NCBI GenBank assembly: GCA_040755035.1
Contig: JBFMBU010000257.1
Coordinates: forward strand, 1-28,198
Length of the DNA stretch: 28,198 nt
Direction of reading: 5' to 3'
From: RBG-13-43-22 sp040755035
GTDB lineage: Bacteria; Desulfobacterota; RBG-13-43-22
Made by a program: the position numbers and the translations under genes. The notes beneath the pieces were generated by a model. That model saw nothing but the letters and a program-made list of their open reading frames with translations. It made no database searches and had not been told where the DNA came from. This document shows, piece after piece, positions 6,874 through 15,546 of this stretch. Within the stretch, counting starts at the first letter, position 1. The number at the start of each line of letters is the position of its first letter.

Positions 6874-7854
6874 ATGAAAGGAAAATCTGCCATTGTTTTA
6901 TTGGTCCTGATCAGTTTAATGGGTTTTTGGGGTTTATCTTCAGCCGAGGTCTTTCCCTCGAAACCGATCAACCTTTGGGTGGGTTGGGGCGCCGGATCGG
7001 GAACGGATATCAGCCAGAGAGCTATCGCTGATATAGTCTCTAAGTCCTTAAAACAGCCGGTAGTCGTTTCCAACATCACCGGCGGCGGCGGCACTCTGGT
7101 CCTTGGCCGCCTCAAAGCAGAAAAACCCGACGGTTACACCCTGGCCAACACCAGCTCCGCCACCTTGGGCCGGATCCCTCATCTTCAGCCGGTGCCTTAT
7201 AATGCCCAGGACCCCCTGAAGGATTTTATACCGGTCATGAGCTATTCCTACTATCTGTACGGTCTGGCGGTAAAAAGCGATTCTCCCTGGAAGACCTTTG
7301 AGGAATTCATTGCCTATGCCAAAGCCAATCCGGGAAAGATTCGCTATAGCACTTCCGGTGTCGGGACCGGCCAACATCTGGCTATGGAATATCTGGCTAT
7401 GAAAGAAAATATTAAATGGACCCATGTGCCCTTCGCCACCAGCCCCCAGGCAGTCGCCGCCGTCATGGGCGGTCACGTCGAAGCCACCTCCCAAACCCCG
7501 GAATGGAAAGAGCAGGTGGATTCCGGCCAAATGAGACTCTTAGTCTGTTGGAACGATAAGCGCATGCCTTTTTATCCCAAGGTTCCGACATTGAAAGAGA
7601 AGGGGTATGATTTTTCGGTCCAGGCCATTATTGTACTTTATGCCCCGGCCAACACTCCCAAAGAAGTCGTCACGGCCCTGAGCAAGGCCTTCCGTCAGGC
7701 AGCGGCAACGGAAGAAGTTAAGAAGCTCCTCAACAGCCTCAGTTATCCTGTTGACATCAAAGACGGTCCTGAACTGATGCAGATCATTAAAAAGGATTAT
7801 GAAGTCAACCAGAAACTTTTCAAGGACCTCGGGATCGGCATCTATAAGAAATAA
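6874..7854 (+). CDS. tctC: Tripartite tricarboxylate transporter receptor, TctC/Bug family
   Basis: This 326-residue periplasmic solute-binding protein of the TTT system is of typical family length. A signal peptide (residues 1-24, ending GLSSA) precedes the mature start EVFPSKPINLWVGWGAGSG. The family features are visible: the G-rich ligand loop (GSGTDISQR), PVVVSNITGGGGT, EKPDGYTL, and RYSTSGVGTGQH of the second carboxylate-binding loop. Bug proteins trap carboxylates between these loops, but the precise ligand varies and cannot be told here. The ATG at 6874 is preceded by AGGAGG at 7-base spacing and a strong promoter. TctB and TctA genes follow, so the transporter is complete. The downstream catabolic genes suggest an aromatic or otherwise cyclic carboxylate, which is inference. 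Confidence 0.9.
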   Translation: MKGKSAIVLLVLISLMGFWGLSSAEVFPSKPINLWVGWGAGSGTDISQRAIADIVSKSLKQPVVVSNITGGGGTLVLGRLKAEKPDGYTLANTSSATLGRIPHLQPVPYNAQDPLKDFIPVMSYSYYLYGLAVKSDSPWKTFEEFIAYAKANPGKIRYSTSGVGTGQHLAMEYLAMKENIKWTHVPFATSPQAVAAVMGGHVEATSQTPEWKEQVDSGQMRLLVCWNDKRMPFYPKVPTLKEKGYDFSVQAIIVLYAPANTPKEVVTALSKAFRQAAATEEVKKLLNSLSYPVDIKDGPELMQIIKKDYEVNQKLFKDLGIGIYKK

Positions 7855-7910
7855 TAAGACTGGGCGATGGATTTTCTTCCGCTTAATTCATGTTAAAAAC
7901 CGACCAGACC

Positions 7911-7953
7911 TATAACCCGGGGCCTTTCCTCGGTCCCCGGGTTAGGGGTTATA
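7911..7953 (+). terminator. Intergenic stem-loop between tctC and tctB
   Basis: AACCCGGGG (7914-7922) pairs perfectly with CCCCGGGTT (7935-7943) around a 12-base loop. The flanking TATAACC (7911-7917) can alternatively pair with GGTTATA (7947-7953). No T-run follows. It is more likely a partial attenuator or 3'-end stabiliser that keeps binding-protein mRNA more abundant than the permease mRNA than a full terminator. Confidence 0.5.
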
Positions 7954-8042
7954 CGTTGCAGTCAAAGTGTCACCCAAGGACCAGATGCTGAAGCCTTGGA
8001 CGCATAAGAATTCCCGAATACCTTCAAGAGGTCCGACAGCCC

Positions 8043-8507
8043 ATGCTTAATTCCGATCGCATTTCAAGCCTTTTTTGGTTGGCCGCCGGGATCGGCATCA
8101 CTCTGCTTTCCATCAAATATGATTTCGGCAATTTTCTTTCCCCCGGGGCCGGATTCATCACCTTTTTTGCCGGGGCGCTGCTTTCCCTGCTCTCCCTTAT
8201 TCTTTTTATTTCTTCCGGGAAAAAGCGGGGCCCACAAAGCGACCTGAAGGCCTTATGGAAAGGTCTGGATTGGAAAAAGGTCGTTTATATTCTTATTTTA
8301 TTATTCATTTATACCCTGGTACTAAAACCTTTGGGGTTTTTAATCGGCACTTTTTTACTTTTAATCTTCCTCTTTAAAGTTAAGGGTTCGTATTCCTGGT
8401 GGAAAGTCCTCCTTCTGGCTTTTTTAATAACCAGCGGGGCTTTTCTGCTTTTCCAGGTTTGGCTGAAAGTCCAACTTCCCAAAGGGGTACTGGAAGGGAT
8501 GATTTAA
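8043..8507 (+). CDS. tctB: Tripartite tricarboxylate transporter small membrane subunit TctB
   Basis: This 154-residue protein has four hydrophobic segments (about residues 6-25, 34-55, 80-112 as two closely spaced helices, and 117-140), the size and layout of TctB. TctB pairs with the large TctA subunit in the inner membrane; its sequence is poorly conserved, so the call rests on topology and position. It lies between tctC and tctA and ends 7 bases before the tctA start, suggesting translational coupling. Its own ribosome-binding site is weak (AAGAGG well upstream). Confidence 0.85.
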   Translation: MLNSDRISSLFWLAAGIGITLLSIKYDFGNFLSPGAGFITFFAGALLSLLSLILFISSGKKRGPQSDLKALWKGLDWKKVVYILILLFIYTLVLKPLGFLIGTFLLLIFLFKVKGSYSWWKVLLLAFLITSGAFLLFQVWLKVQLPKGVLEGMI

Positions 8508-8514
8508 TTCGCCC

Positions 8515-10026
8515 ATGGATATCCTTAATCCAATTTTTTTCGGATTCAGCGTAGCGCTTCAACCGTTCAACCTTTTATTCTGCTTCCTCGGTGTCCTTAT
8601 CGGAACTCTGGTGGGGGTCCTCCCCGGGCTCGGCCCGGTGGCCGCCATTTCCCTGCTCCTTCCGGCCACCTTTCACGTGCCTCCCGTTTCTTCCATTATC
8701 ATGCTTTCCGGGATTTATTATGGAGCCATGTACGGCGGCTCCATCACCTCAATATTGGTGAATATTCCCGGAGAGGCGGCCTCGGTGGTCACTTGCCTGG
8801 ATGGTTATAAAATGGCCCAAAAAGGACGGGCCGGCCCGGCCCTCGGCATTGCCGCTTTCGGCTCCTTCATTGCCGGCACCCTGGGGGTCATCGGTCTGGC
8901 TTTTTTTGCCCCTCCCCTGGCTAAGGTGGCTTTAAAATTCGGCCCTCCAGAGTACTTTGCCCTGATGGTCCTCGGCCTGACCGTTCTCACTTTTTTAGCC
9001 GGCGGTTCCATGTTGAAATCCCTGATGATGGCTTGTATTGGAGTGGTCATCGGAAACATCGGGCTGGATTTGATAACCGCCCAGCCAAGGTTCACTTTCG
9101 GTCTGGATGTTTTATTGGACGGGGTGGGACTGGTCCCGTTGGTTATGGGGCTTTTCGGTATTTCGGAAGTTTTTATAAATGTAGAAGAAAAAATCGGTCA
9201 ACGGGAAATATTTAAAACCCCTTTGAAGGGGCTCCTTCCGTCACTGAAGGATTGGAAACAATCTTTCTGGCCCATGATCAGAGGATCTGTCCTGGGTTTT
9301 TTTCTGGGGATCCTGCCCGGCGGCGGAGCCGTTATCTCCTCCTTTGTCAGCTACGGGGTGGAGAAAAAAATCTCCAAGAATCCGGAGGAATTCGGCCAAG
9401 GTGCAATTGCCGGAGTGGCCGGACCCGAAGCGGCCAACAACTCCGCCACCGCCGGGGCCTACATCCCTCTCTTCACCCTTGGATTGCCTTCCAATGCCGT
9501 CATGGCCATCTTATTGGGGGCTTTAATGATTTATAATATGCCTCCCGGACCGAGATTAATCACCTCCCACCCTCAGCTTTTCTGGGGGACCATTTCCAGC
9601 ATGTATATCGGAAATTTCATGCTCCTGATCCTGAATCTCCCCCTGATCGGGTTATGGATCAGGATCCTCAGGATTCCCTACCCGATACTCTTCCCCCTTA
9701 TCATTCTTTTTTGCCTGATCGGGGCCTTCAGTCTGAACAATAATACGACAGAAATCATGCTCATGCTTTTTTTCGGGGTCCTGGGTTACCTGATGAAAAA
9801 ATTTAAATATGACGGGGCTTCCCTGATTCTGGCCATGGTCCTGGGCCCATTGATGGACCAATCACTTCGACAATCGCTGCTGATGTCCGGGGGAAGCGGT
9901 TTGATTTTTTTCACCCGCCCCATCTGTTTGGCCGTATTCGTTATGGTAGTCATAATTTTCCTTATGCCGCTTCTCCCCCTTATCGGTCGAATGAGAAAAA
10001 GTGTCGGGACCGCAGAAATGGATTGA
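8515..10026 (+). CDS. tctA: Tripartite tricarboxylate transporter large membrane subunit TctA
   Basis: This 503-residue, highly hydrophobic protein is the transport channel of the TTT system. Family motifs are plain: LIGTLVGVLPGLGPVAAISLLLP near the N-terminus, YGAMYGGSITSILVNIPGEAASV (about 66-88), FLGILPGGGAVISSF in the middle, and GPEAANNSATAGAYIPLFTLGLP in the second half. The repeated glycine/proline-rich loops belong to the two homologous halves of the protein. Length and motif order agree with the family, so the protein looks intact. It completes the transporter with the two upstream genes and is driven by an ion gradient in characterised relatives. Confidence 0.95.
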   Translation: MDILNPIFFGFSVALQPFNLLFCFLGVLIGTLVGVLPGLGPVAAISLLLPATFHVPPVSSIIMLSGIYYGAMYGGSITSILVNIPGEAASVVTCLDGYKMAQKGRAGPALGIAAFGSFIAGTLGVIGLAFFAPPLAKVALKFGPPEYFALMVLGLTVLTFLAGGSMLKSLMMACIGVVIGNIGLDLITAQPRFTFGLDVLLDGVGLVPLVMGLFGISEVFINVEEKIGQREIFKTPLKGLLPSLKDWKQSFWPMIRGSVLGFFLGILPGGGAVISSFVSYGVEKKISKNPEEFGQGAIAGVAGPEAANNSATAGAYIPLFTLGLPSNAVMAILLGALMIYNMPPGPRLITSHPQLFWGTISSMYIGNFMLLILNLPLIGLWIRILRIPYPILFPLIILFCLIGAFSLNNNTTEIMLMLFFGVLGYLMKKFKYDGASLILAMVLGPLMDQSLRQSLLMSGGSGLIFFTRPICLAVFVMVVIIFLMPLLPLIGRMRKSVGTAEMD

Positions 10027-10202
10027 TACCGATAGCCGGGACCATCTGGCAGCCGCTTATCCCCATTATCCCTAAGGAATCATTATCGATCTCTCCCGCA
10101 GGGCGGCGGAAAAATTGGGAATGACCAAAAAGGGAAAAGGATAGGTTAAAGTGAAAGCCCTGGAATGGGAAAACAGAAAACAGATCGGAAGAGAAAAGGC
10201 GT

Positions 10203-10769
10203 ATGATGCAACCGGCACCGAATCGTGAACAAACCCTGGCCCTGCTCCGGCAATACAATCAAAACCAATCTTTGATCCACCACGCCTTAGCCGTGGAAGC
10301 GGTTATGCGCTACCTGGCTAGAAAAAAAGGGGCTGATGAAGAGACTTGGGGTCTCATTGGTCTGATTCACGACCTCGATTATGAACGATTTCCGGAAGAA
10401 CACTGTCATAAGACCAAAACCATTTTAGAAGAAGCCGGCTGGCCGGAAGCATGGATCCGGGCTGTCATTTCCCACGGCTGGGGTTTGTGCAATGACGTGG
10501 AACCGTTGACCGATCTGGAAAAGACCCTTTACACCGTTGATGAACTGACTGGATTGGTTACGGCCGCGGCCCTGGTCCGTCGTTCGAAAAGCGTCCTGGA
10601 TCTGGAAGCCAAATCGGTCTTAAAAAAATGGAAACAGAAAAATTTCGCCGCCGGGGTCAATCGCGAGGTCATTGAAAAGGGGCTTCAGATGCTGGGAATG
10701 GACTTGGAGGACCTGGTGCAGGAGGTCATCATGGGCCTGCGGGAAGCGGCCGAAGCAATCGGATTATGA
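10203..10769 (+). CDS. HD-domain metal-dependent phosphohydrolase
   Basis: This 188-residue soluble protein has the HD-superfamily metal-binding pattern: H27 in SLIHHALAVE, the paired H56-D57 in LIHDLDYERFPEEH, H91 and D113 (TVDEL). Such small HDIG proteins hydrolyse phosphate esters or nucleotides, but the substrate of this one is unknown. The start is either of two adjacent ATGs (10203, 10206) behind a weak purine-rich site. The gene lies between the TTT transporter and the ferredoxin-nitroreductase on the same strand. Spacers of 176 and 93 bases make co-transcription possible but not certain. The 176-base gap before it shows no clear promoter. Confidence 0.82.
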   Translation: MMQPAPNREQTLALLRQYNQNQSLIHHALAVEAVMRYLARKKGADEETWGLIGLIHDLDYERFPEEHCHKTKTILEEAGWPEAWIRAVISHGWGLCNDVEPLTDLEKTLYTVDELTGLVTAAALVRRSKSVLDLEAKSVLKKWKQKNFAAGVNREVIEKGLQMLGMDLEDLVQEVIMGLREAAEAIGL

Positions 10770-10778
10770 AAAATAAAT

Positions 10779-10808
10779 TCAAGGAACCAAGGATTCGAGG
10801 GGTCAAGA
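10779..10808. repeat. Purine-rich word repeat, same family as the spacer repeats of the liv operon
   Basis: The spacer carries TTCAAGGAACCAAGGATTCG followed by AGGGGTCAAG. The words GGATTCGAGG, CAAGG and GGGGTCAAG recur in the element at 20317-20399, which has GGGTTCGAGG, GGGGCCAAGG and GGTCAAGG. No second arm is seen here, so this would be a half element or decayed copy. Confidence 0.4.
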
Positions 10809-10862
10809 GATGGCCTTTGATGCCCTATTTCCGGGTGATGTCGATTATTAAAGGGGGAAAAA

Positions 10863-11732
10863 ATGAGCTGGACGACCATTGACCAAGATAAATGTACGGG
10901 GTGCGGTATCTGCGTCACCCGCTGTCCCAGGTGTTTCAGCTTGGAAGAAGGAGAAATTATCGCCGATTCCCATACCGATAATTGCATCCTTTGCGGTCAT
11001 TGCCTCGCCTTGTGTCCCACCGGGGCGATCACCCACTCGCAACTGCCGGCAACTGATTTTATCGAAATCCATAAAGCCGCCCATATTGACACAAACACCT
11101 TTGTTGAATTCCTTAAAGAACGGCGCAGTCACCGCCACTTCACAGACAAACCAATCCCCCGAAAAGAACTGGAACTCCTGATCGAGGCCGGTCGCTGGTC
11201 CCCCACCGGGAGCAATGTCCAGAATGTGGAAATCATCGTTTACAGCGACCCTGAAAAAATTAAAAAATTATCCGATCTGACCGTGGATTATTTCCTCTGG
11301 ATCGGAGAAAAGGTTCGAAGGAAAATAGCCCGGCTGGAGGCCGAAGGCCAACAGAATACCCCGGATTATCAGATGACCCTGCGTTCGCTGGGTATCGGTG
11401 AACGGATGACCCGGGAAAAACAATCGGGCCGGGACCCCATTTTTCACCAGGCCCCGGTGGTCATGGTTTTTCATTCGATTTCCCCCACCAGCGCTCCCAA
11501 GGACAACGCCGTCCTGGCCGCCCAGACCATGGCCTTGACCGCCCGCACCCTGGGGCTGGAATCCTGCTATATTGGAATATTTGAAGTGGCGGCCGAATAT
11601 TATCCGCCGCTCAGGGACCTCCTGGCCCTTCCAGCGCAACATAAGGTTTTTGATACGATGATCATGGGGTATCCCAAGTTCAAATTCTTGAAAACCGTAT
11701 CCCGGAATTCGCTCAAGGTCCGCTGGGAATAA
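10863..11732 (+). CDS. Nitroreductase-family flavoprotein with N-terminal 2x[4Fe-4S] ferredoxin domain
   Basis: This 289-residue fusion has residues 1-60 as a bacterial ferredoxin with two CxxCxxCxxxC clusters (C11, C14, C17, C21 and C41, C44, C47, C51). Residues 77-289 are a nitroreductase FMN domain beginning with the RRSHRHFTDKPIPRKELE helix and SPTGSNVQN, the usual FMN-phosphate and flavin contacts. Members of this fused family reduce substrates with electrons from the iron-sulphur module instead of taking NAD(P)H directly; the physiological substrate is generally unknown. It is encoded between an HD hydrolase and an alpha/beta hydrolase, upstream of a molybdenum hydroxylase, which points to an oxygen-free catabolic pathway. 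The start follows AAAGGGGGAAAAA, a fair ribosome site. Confidence 0.9.
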   Translation: MSWTTIDQDKCTGCGICVTRCPRCFSLEEGEIIADSHTDNCILCGHCLALCPTGAITHSQLPATDFIEIHKAAHIDTNTFVEFLKERRSHRHFTDKPIPRKELELLIEAGRWSPTGSNVQNVEIIVYSDPEKIKKLSDLTVDYFLWIGEKVRRKIARLEAEGQQNTPDYQMTLRSLGIGERMTREKQSGRDPIFHQAPVVMVFHSISPTSAPKDNAVLAAQTMALTARTLGLESCYIGIFEVAAEYYPPLRDLLALPAQHKVFDTMIMGYPKFKFLKTVSRNSLKVRWE

Positions 11733-11777
11733 AAACAATCCTTTCCACAAAAAATCAAAATCACCGGAGGCAAGCTC

Positions 11778-12467
11778 ATGCAACTCATCTTCATCCACGG
11801 TTCCGGCGGCAGCAAGGAATCCTGGTTTTATCAAAGCCGTCACTTTTCAAACAGCATCGCCCTGGACCTTCCCGGTCACCCCCAAGGGAAACTGATCCCG
11901 ACCATAGACGGATACGTCGAATGGCTCAGACAATTCATACAGGAAAAAGGTCATCGTCAAGTGGTCCTGGTGGGCCACTCCCTGGGCGGGGGGATCGCCC
12001 TGCTGTACGGTCTGAAATATCCCCAGGACCTGGCCGGGATCGTTACTGTGGGCAGCGGGGCCCGTCTCCGGGTCCATCCCCTGTTTTTGGAAGGATTGGA
12101 GAAAGTCGTCAAAGACCCCTCCTTGGAATCCCCCCTTGGTAATGCCTATGAACGTATCGATCCTGAGTTGGCCTCGATACTGAAACGGCGAATGGAAGAA
12201 AACGGTCCGATGGCGGCCTTGAACGATTTGAGGGCCTGCGATCAATTCGACCTCATGGCCCAACTGAATCAGATCCAGCTCCCTGTTTTGGCCCTATGCG
12301 GAGATGAGGATGTAATGACCCCGCCCAAGTATTCCCAATACCTGGTGGCCCGAATGCCCAAAGCCAAGGCCGTGGTCATCCCCGGCGGCACCCACATGGT
12401 CTTTGCTGAAAAGCCGGAGGAAGTCAACCGGGCCATTGAGGATTTTTTAAAAACCCTTGAATCATAG
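11778..12467 (+). CDS. Alpha/beta-fold hydrolase
   Basis: This compact 229-residue alpha/beta hydrolase contains the oxyanion-side HGSGGS (7-12), the nucleophile elbow GHSLGG with S68, the acid CGDEDVMTP with probable catalytic D178, and the histidine GGTHM (H206). All three catalytic residues are in family order and spacing. The short cap between residues 95 and 160 is helical. It lacks a signal peptide, so it acts in the cytoplasm. Esterase, C-C bond hydrolase or lactonase activity are all possible. In this cassette it could open a ring product or release an ester, which is inference from neighbours. A clear GGAGG precedes the ATG at 11778. Confidence 0.88.
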   Translation: MQLIFIHGSGGSKESWFYQSRHFSNSIALDLPGHPQGKLIPTIDGYVEWLRQFIQEKGHRQVVLVGHSLGGGIALLYGLKYPQDLAGIVTVGSGARLRVHPLFLEGLEKVVKDPSLESPLGNAYERIDPELASILKRRMEENGPMAALNDLRACDQFDLMAQLNQIQLPVLALCGDEDVMTPPKYSQYLVARMPKAKAVVIPGGTHMVFAEKPEEVNRAIEDFLKTLES

Positions 12468-12521
12468 AAAATAGAACCGCCGGCAGGCATTGTTTCTGAA
12501 ACCCTTTGGAGAAAGGAAGCA

Positions 12522-15209
12522 ATGGAAATTCGATTGAAGGTAAATGGGAAGGTACATCTGCTTTACCTCGATCCGGAGACGCCTCTCCTCTATGTCTTGC
12601 GTAATGACCTGGGTCTAAAAGCGGCCAAATTCGCCTGCGGTCTGGAGCAATGCGGGGCCTGCACCATCCTCATAGACGGACGGGCCGTGCCTTCCTGCCG
12701 AATGACCGTCCGCTCGGCCCAGGGTCATGAAATAACCACGCTGGAAGGTCTGGGGACCCCGGAACATCTCCATCCCCTGCAACAAGCCTTTATGGAGGAA
12801 CATGCCGTTCAATGCGGTTTCTGCACCTCGGGCATGATCCTGGCTGCCAAGTCCCTTCTGGACCGCAATCCCGATCCCACCGATGCTGAAATAAAGAACG
12901 CCGTCGCCTCCAATCTCTGCCGCTGCGGCGTTTATGATCGAATACTTGGGGCTATTAGACGGGCATCCGGACATCCCCGGCCTTCGCCTGCCTTCAGGGG
13001 GGGAGTAAACCAAACCCAGGGGGGTTCAGTAGAAAAGGAGGAAAGGGTGGCCGCCGACGGCTTGGCCGGGTCTCTCATGCACACCCCGGACCTGGACGCA
13101 TGGATTCGTATCAACCCCGACAAAACGGTCACCCTCTTCACCGGCAAGGCCGAACTGGGTCAGGATATCAAGACCGCTATCGCCATGATCGGGGCCGAAG
13201 AATTGGATCTTTCTTTGGATCGCATAGGGGTGATCACCGCCGATACCGAGCAATCCCCCAATGAAGGGGTTACCGCCAGCAGTTTATCCATGGAAACCTC
13301 CGGCAACGCCGTCCGCAATGCCGCGTCCGAAGCCCGGCAGCTTCTGCTGGAAGCGGCCGGTGAAAAACTAAATACCTCCCCTGACCGTCTTACCGTTAAC
13401 GACGGAACCATCATCGATCCGATCACCGGAAACCGAACCTCCTACTGGGAGCTGTCCGGAGGGAAGCCATTTCAGGCCAAAGTGATGGGGCTCGGGCAAC
13501 TTAAATCACCAGAGGAGCATCGAATATGGGGACATTCGCTTCCCCGGCTTGACCTTCTGTCTAAAGTGACCGGGCAAGCCCGTTTTGTCCATGATCTGGA
13601 GCTGCCTAAAATGGTCTATGGCCGGGTGGTCCGGCCCCCTGATTACCAGGCCAAACTAATTTCAGTGAATGAAGAAGCGGTTTGGGCTTTGCCCGGAGTC
13701 CATAAAATTGTCCGGGACGGAAATTTTCTGGCGGTGATCGCCGAAAGAGAAGAACAGGCGGATAAGGCGGCAACCGTCCTGGCTCGCACCGCCGTCTGGG
13801 AAACCGGCCCCTTTCTGCCCGATCAAGAGACCCTCTTCCAGCACATGCAAACCCAACCCGATCAACCTTTCCTGGTTAAAGAGGGCACCCCGGTGGATGA
13901 CCCCATTCCGCCCATAGAAACCCCGCCTGAAGCGGTTCAGACACTTAAGGCTGTTTTCTTCCGACCTTATCACATGCATGCCGCCCTTGGCCCTTCGGCA
14001 GCGGTGGCCCAATATATCGAGGGCAAGCTGACCGTCTGGTCTCATACCCAGGGGGTCTATCCTTTGCGTTCGGCCCTGGCCCAGGTCCTGTCAATGGATA
14101 AAAAAGATATTCACGTCATCCATATGGACGGGGCCGGCTGTTACGGCCATAACGGTGCCGACGATGCTGCCCTGGACGCGGCCCTGCTGGCTAAAGCGTT
14201 TCCGGAACGGCCGGTTTCGATCAAATGGACGCGACAGGAGGAAAACGCCTGGGAGCCTTACGGGGCAGCCACCATGGTCAAAATGCAAGCCAGTCTGGAC
14301 AAAGATAATCGGGTCATCGACTGGAACCATGATGTATACGGATACACCCATATGGGTCGATCCAGACCTTCATCGGAAAGTTCCGGATTATTGGCCGCCT
14401 GGCACCTGGCCCGCCCTTTCCGGCAGCCCCAACCCTTTCCGGTCAAGGCCTACCATGTGGGGATACACCGCAATGCCGATCCCCTCTATACCTTCCCCCG
14501 CCGGCGGATCGTCAAACACTTCCTGCCCGACAGTCCCTTGCGGGTCTCTTCCCTGAGAGGATTGGGCTCCTATGCCAATATCTTTGCCATTGAATCCTTT
14601 ATGGATGAACTGGCCCTGGCAGGAGGCATTGATCCGCTGGAATTCCGTTTGGCCTATCTGGAAGATGAACGGGCCAAAGCCGTACTTTTGGCCGTGGCCG
14701 AAAAAGCCGGGTGGCCGGAGTTGAAAAAAACCCGGGAAAAGGACCAGGGCTGCGGCCTGGCCTTTTCCCGTTATAAGAACAAACAATGTTATACCGCCGC
14801 TCTGGTGATCCTGAGGGTTATTCGTACCAGCGGTCAAATCGTCCTGGAACGGGCTATCCTGGCCGCCGATGTGGGACAAATTGTGAATCCGGAAGCTGTG
14901 AGCAGCCAGATCGAAGGGGCTTTTGTTCAATCCGCCAGTTGGACCTTGAGGGAAGAGGTCACTTTCGATCCCCAGGGCATTACCAGCCTTGACTGGCACA
15001 GCTATCCCATCCTGCGTTTCCCCGAAGCGCCGGCCATGGAGACCCTGTTGTTGAATCAACCCGGACAACCTTTTCTCGGTGTCGGCGAAGGGGCCATGGG
15101 ACCGGCCCCGGCAGCTATCGCCAATGCCGTTTTTCAAGCCGCAGGGGTTCGGTTGCGGCAGGTTCCCTTTACGCCGGAAAGGGTTAGAGAAGCCTTAAAA
15201 AGGACTTGA
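12522..15209 (+). CDS. Single-chain molybdenum hydroxylase (fused [2Fe-2S] and Mo-cofactor subunits, IorAB-like)
   Basis: In this 895-residue fused xanthine-dehydrogenase-family enzyme, residues 1-150 are the small subunit. The plant-type cluster ligands are C39, C44, C47, C59 and the second cluster ligands are C98, C101, C133, C135 (motifs CGLEQCGAC, QCGFC, CRCG). After a Q/G-rich linker (about 155-175), residues 178-895 form the molybdopterin subunit with GKAELGQDIKTAI, QSPNEGVTASS, LRGLGSYANIFAIES and GVGEGAMGPAPAA, where E856 is the expected catalytic glutamate. There is no FAD domain, so electrons must leave to another carrier. This architecture is closest to isoquinoline 1-oxidoreductase and nicotinate or aldehyde-type hydroxylases, usually encoded as two genes. 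No cofactor-maturation gene (XdhC, MobA-like) is adjacent. Confidence 0.9.
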   Translation: MEIRLKVNGKVHLLYLDPETPLLYVLRNDLGLKAAKFACGLEQCGACTILIDGRAVPSCRMTVRSAQGHEITTLEGLGTPEHLHPLQQAFMEEHAVQCGFCTSGMILAAKSLLDRNPDPTDAEIKNAVASNLCRCGVYDRILGAIRRASGHPRPSPAFRGGVNQTQGGSVEKEERVAADGLAGSLMHTPDLDAWIRINPDKTVTLFTGKAELGQDIKTAIAMIGAEELDLSLDRIGVITADTEQSPNEGVTASSLSMETSGNAVRNAASEARQLLLEAAGEKLNTSPDRLTVNDGTIIDPITGNRTSYWELSGGKPFQAKVMGLGQLKSPEEHRIWGHSLPRLDLLSKVTGQARFVHDLELPKMVYGRVVRPPDYQAKLISVNEEAVWALPGVHKIVRDGNFLAVIAEREEQADKAATVLARTAVWETGPFLPDQETLFQHMQTQPDQPFLVKEGTPVDDPIPPIETPPEAVQTLKAVFFRPYHMHAALGPSAAVAQYIEGKLTVWSHTQGVYPLRSALAQVLSMDKKDIHVIHMDGAGCYGHNGADDAALDAALLAKAFPERPVSIKWTRQEENAWEPYGAATMVKMQASLDKDNRVIDWNHDVYGYTHMGRSRPSSESSGLLAAWHLARPFRQPQPFPVKAYHVGIHRNADPLYTFPRRRIVKHFLPDSPLRVSSLRGLGSYANIFAIESFMDELALAGGIDPLEFRLAYLEDERAKAVLLAVAEKAGWPELKKTREKDQGCGLAFSRYKNKQCYTAALVILRVIRTSGQIVLERAILAADVGQIVNPEAVSSQIEGAFVQSASWTLREEVTFDPQGITSLDWHSYPILRFPEAPAMETLLLNQPGQPFLGVGEGAMGPAPAAIANAVFQAAGVRLRQVPFTPERVREALKRT

Positions 15210-15360
15210 CTCTCCCGCAAACTGGGGATATGGGATTAGATTACCTCACAGTGGCATAATTATTTATCAATTTATTCATCACAACCTGATGCTATCAGCC
15301 TATCAAAACGGTTTAATCATATCGGAGGATCTCATCTTGAGTGAAGTCCAGAGGTCTAAT

Positions 15361-15398
15361 AAATCCCCCCTTCCCCCCTTTGTCAAAGGGAGGATTTT
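15361..15398. repeat. Dispersed-type CCCCCTT...CAAAGGG intergenic repeat
   Basis: The gene-free stretch 15210-15546 contains a C-rich then G-rich element, with the palindrome CCCTTTG-T-CAAAGGG at its centre. This is a common intergenic repeat type that, when mistakenly translated, gives PLPPFVKG-like peptides. A TTG-initiated 43-codon frame runs through it (from 15337) but is best seen as spurious. No promoter or terminator was found in the rest of the gap. Confidence 0.5.
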
Positions 15399-15546
15399 GA
15401 ACATAGTTTGGTTAATTGGTGTTTTTATTTTGCAACATTCAGAATTATTGTCCGTCCGGAAAGGGTAATTTTCGGATGATAACGAGTTTAAAAACTAATA
15501 CGTTACACCCAAAGGTATTTTCCTATCCCATCGAAGGGAGAATTCC

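Noticed and set aside
15337..15468. TTG-initiated 43-codon frame after GGAGG
   Set aside because: It runs through the dispersed C-rich/G-rich repeat (PLPPFVKG peptide), a known source of spurious small ORFs.
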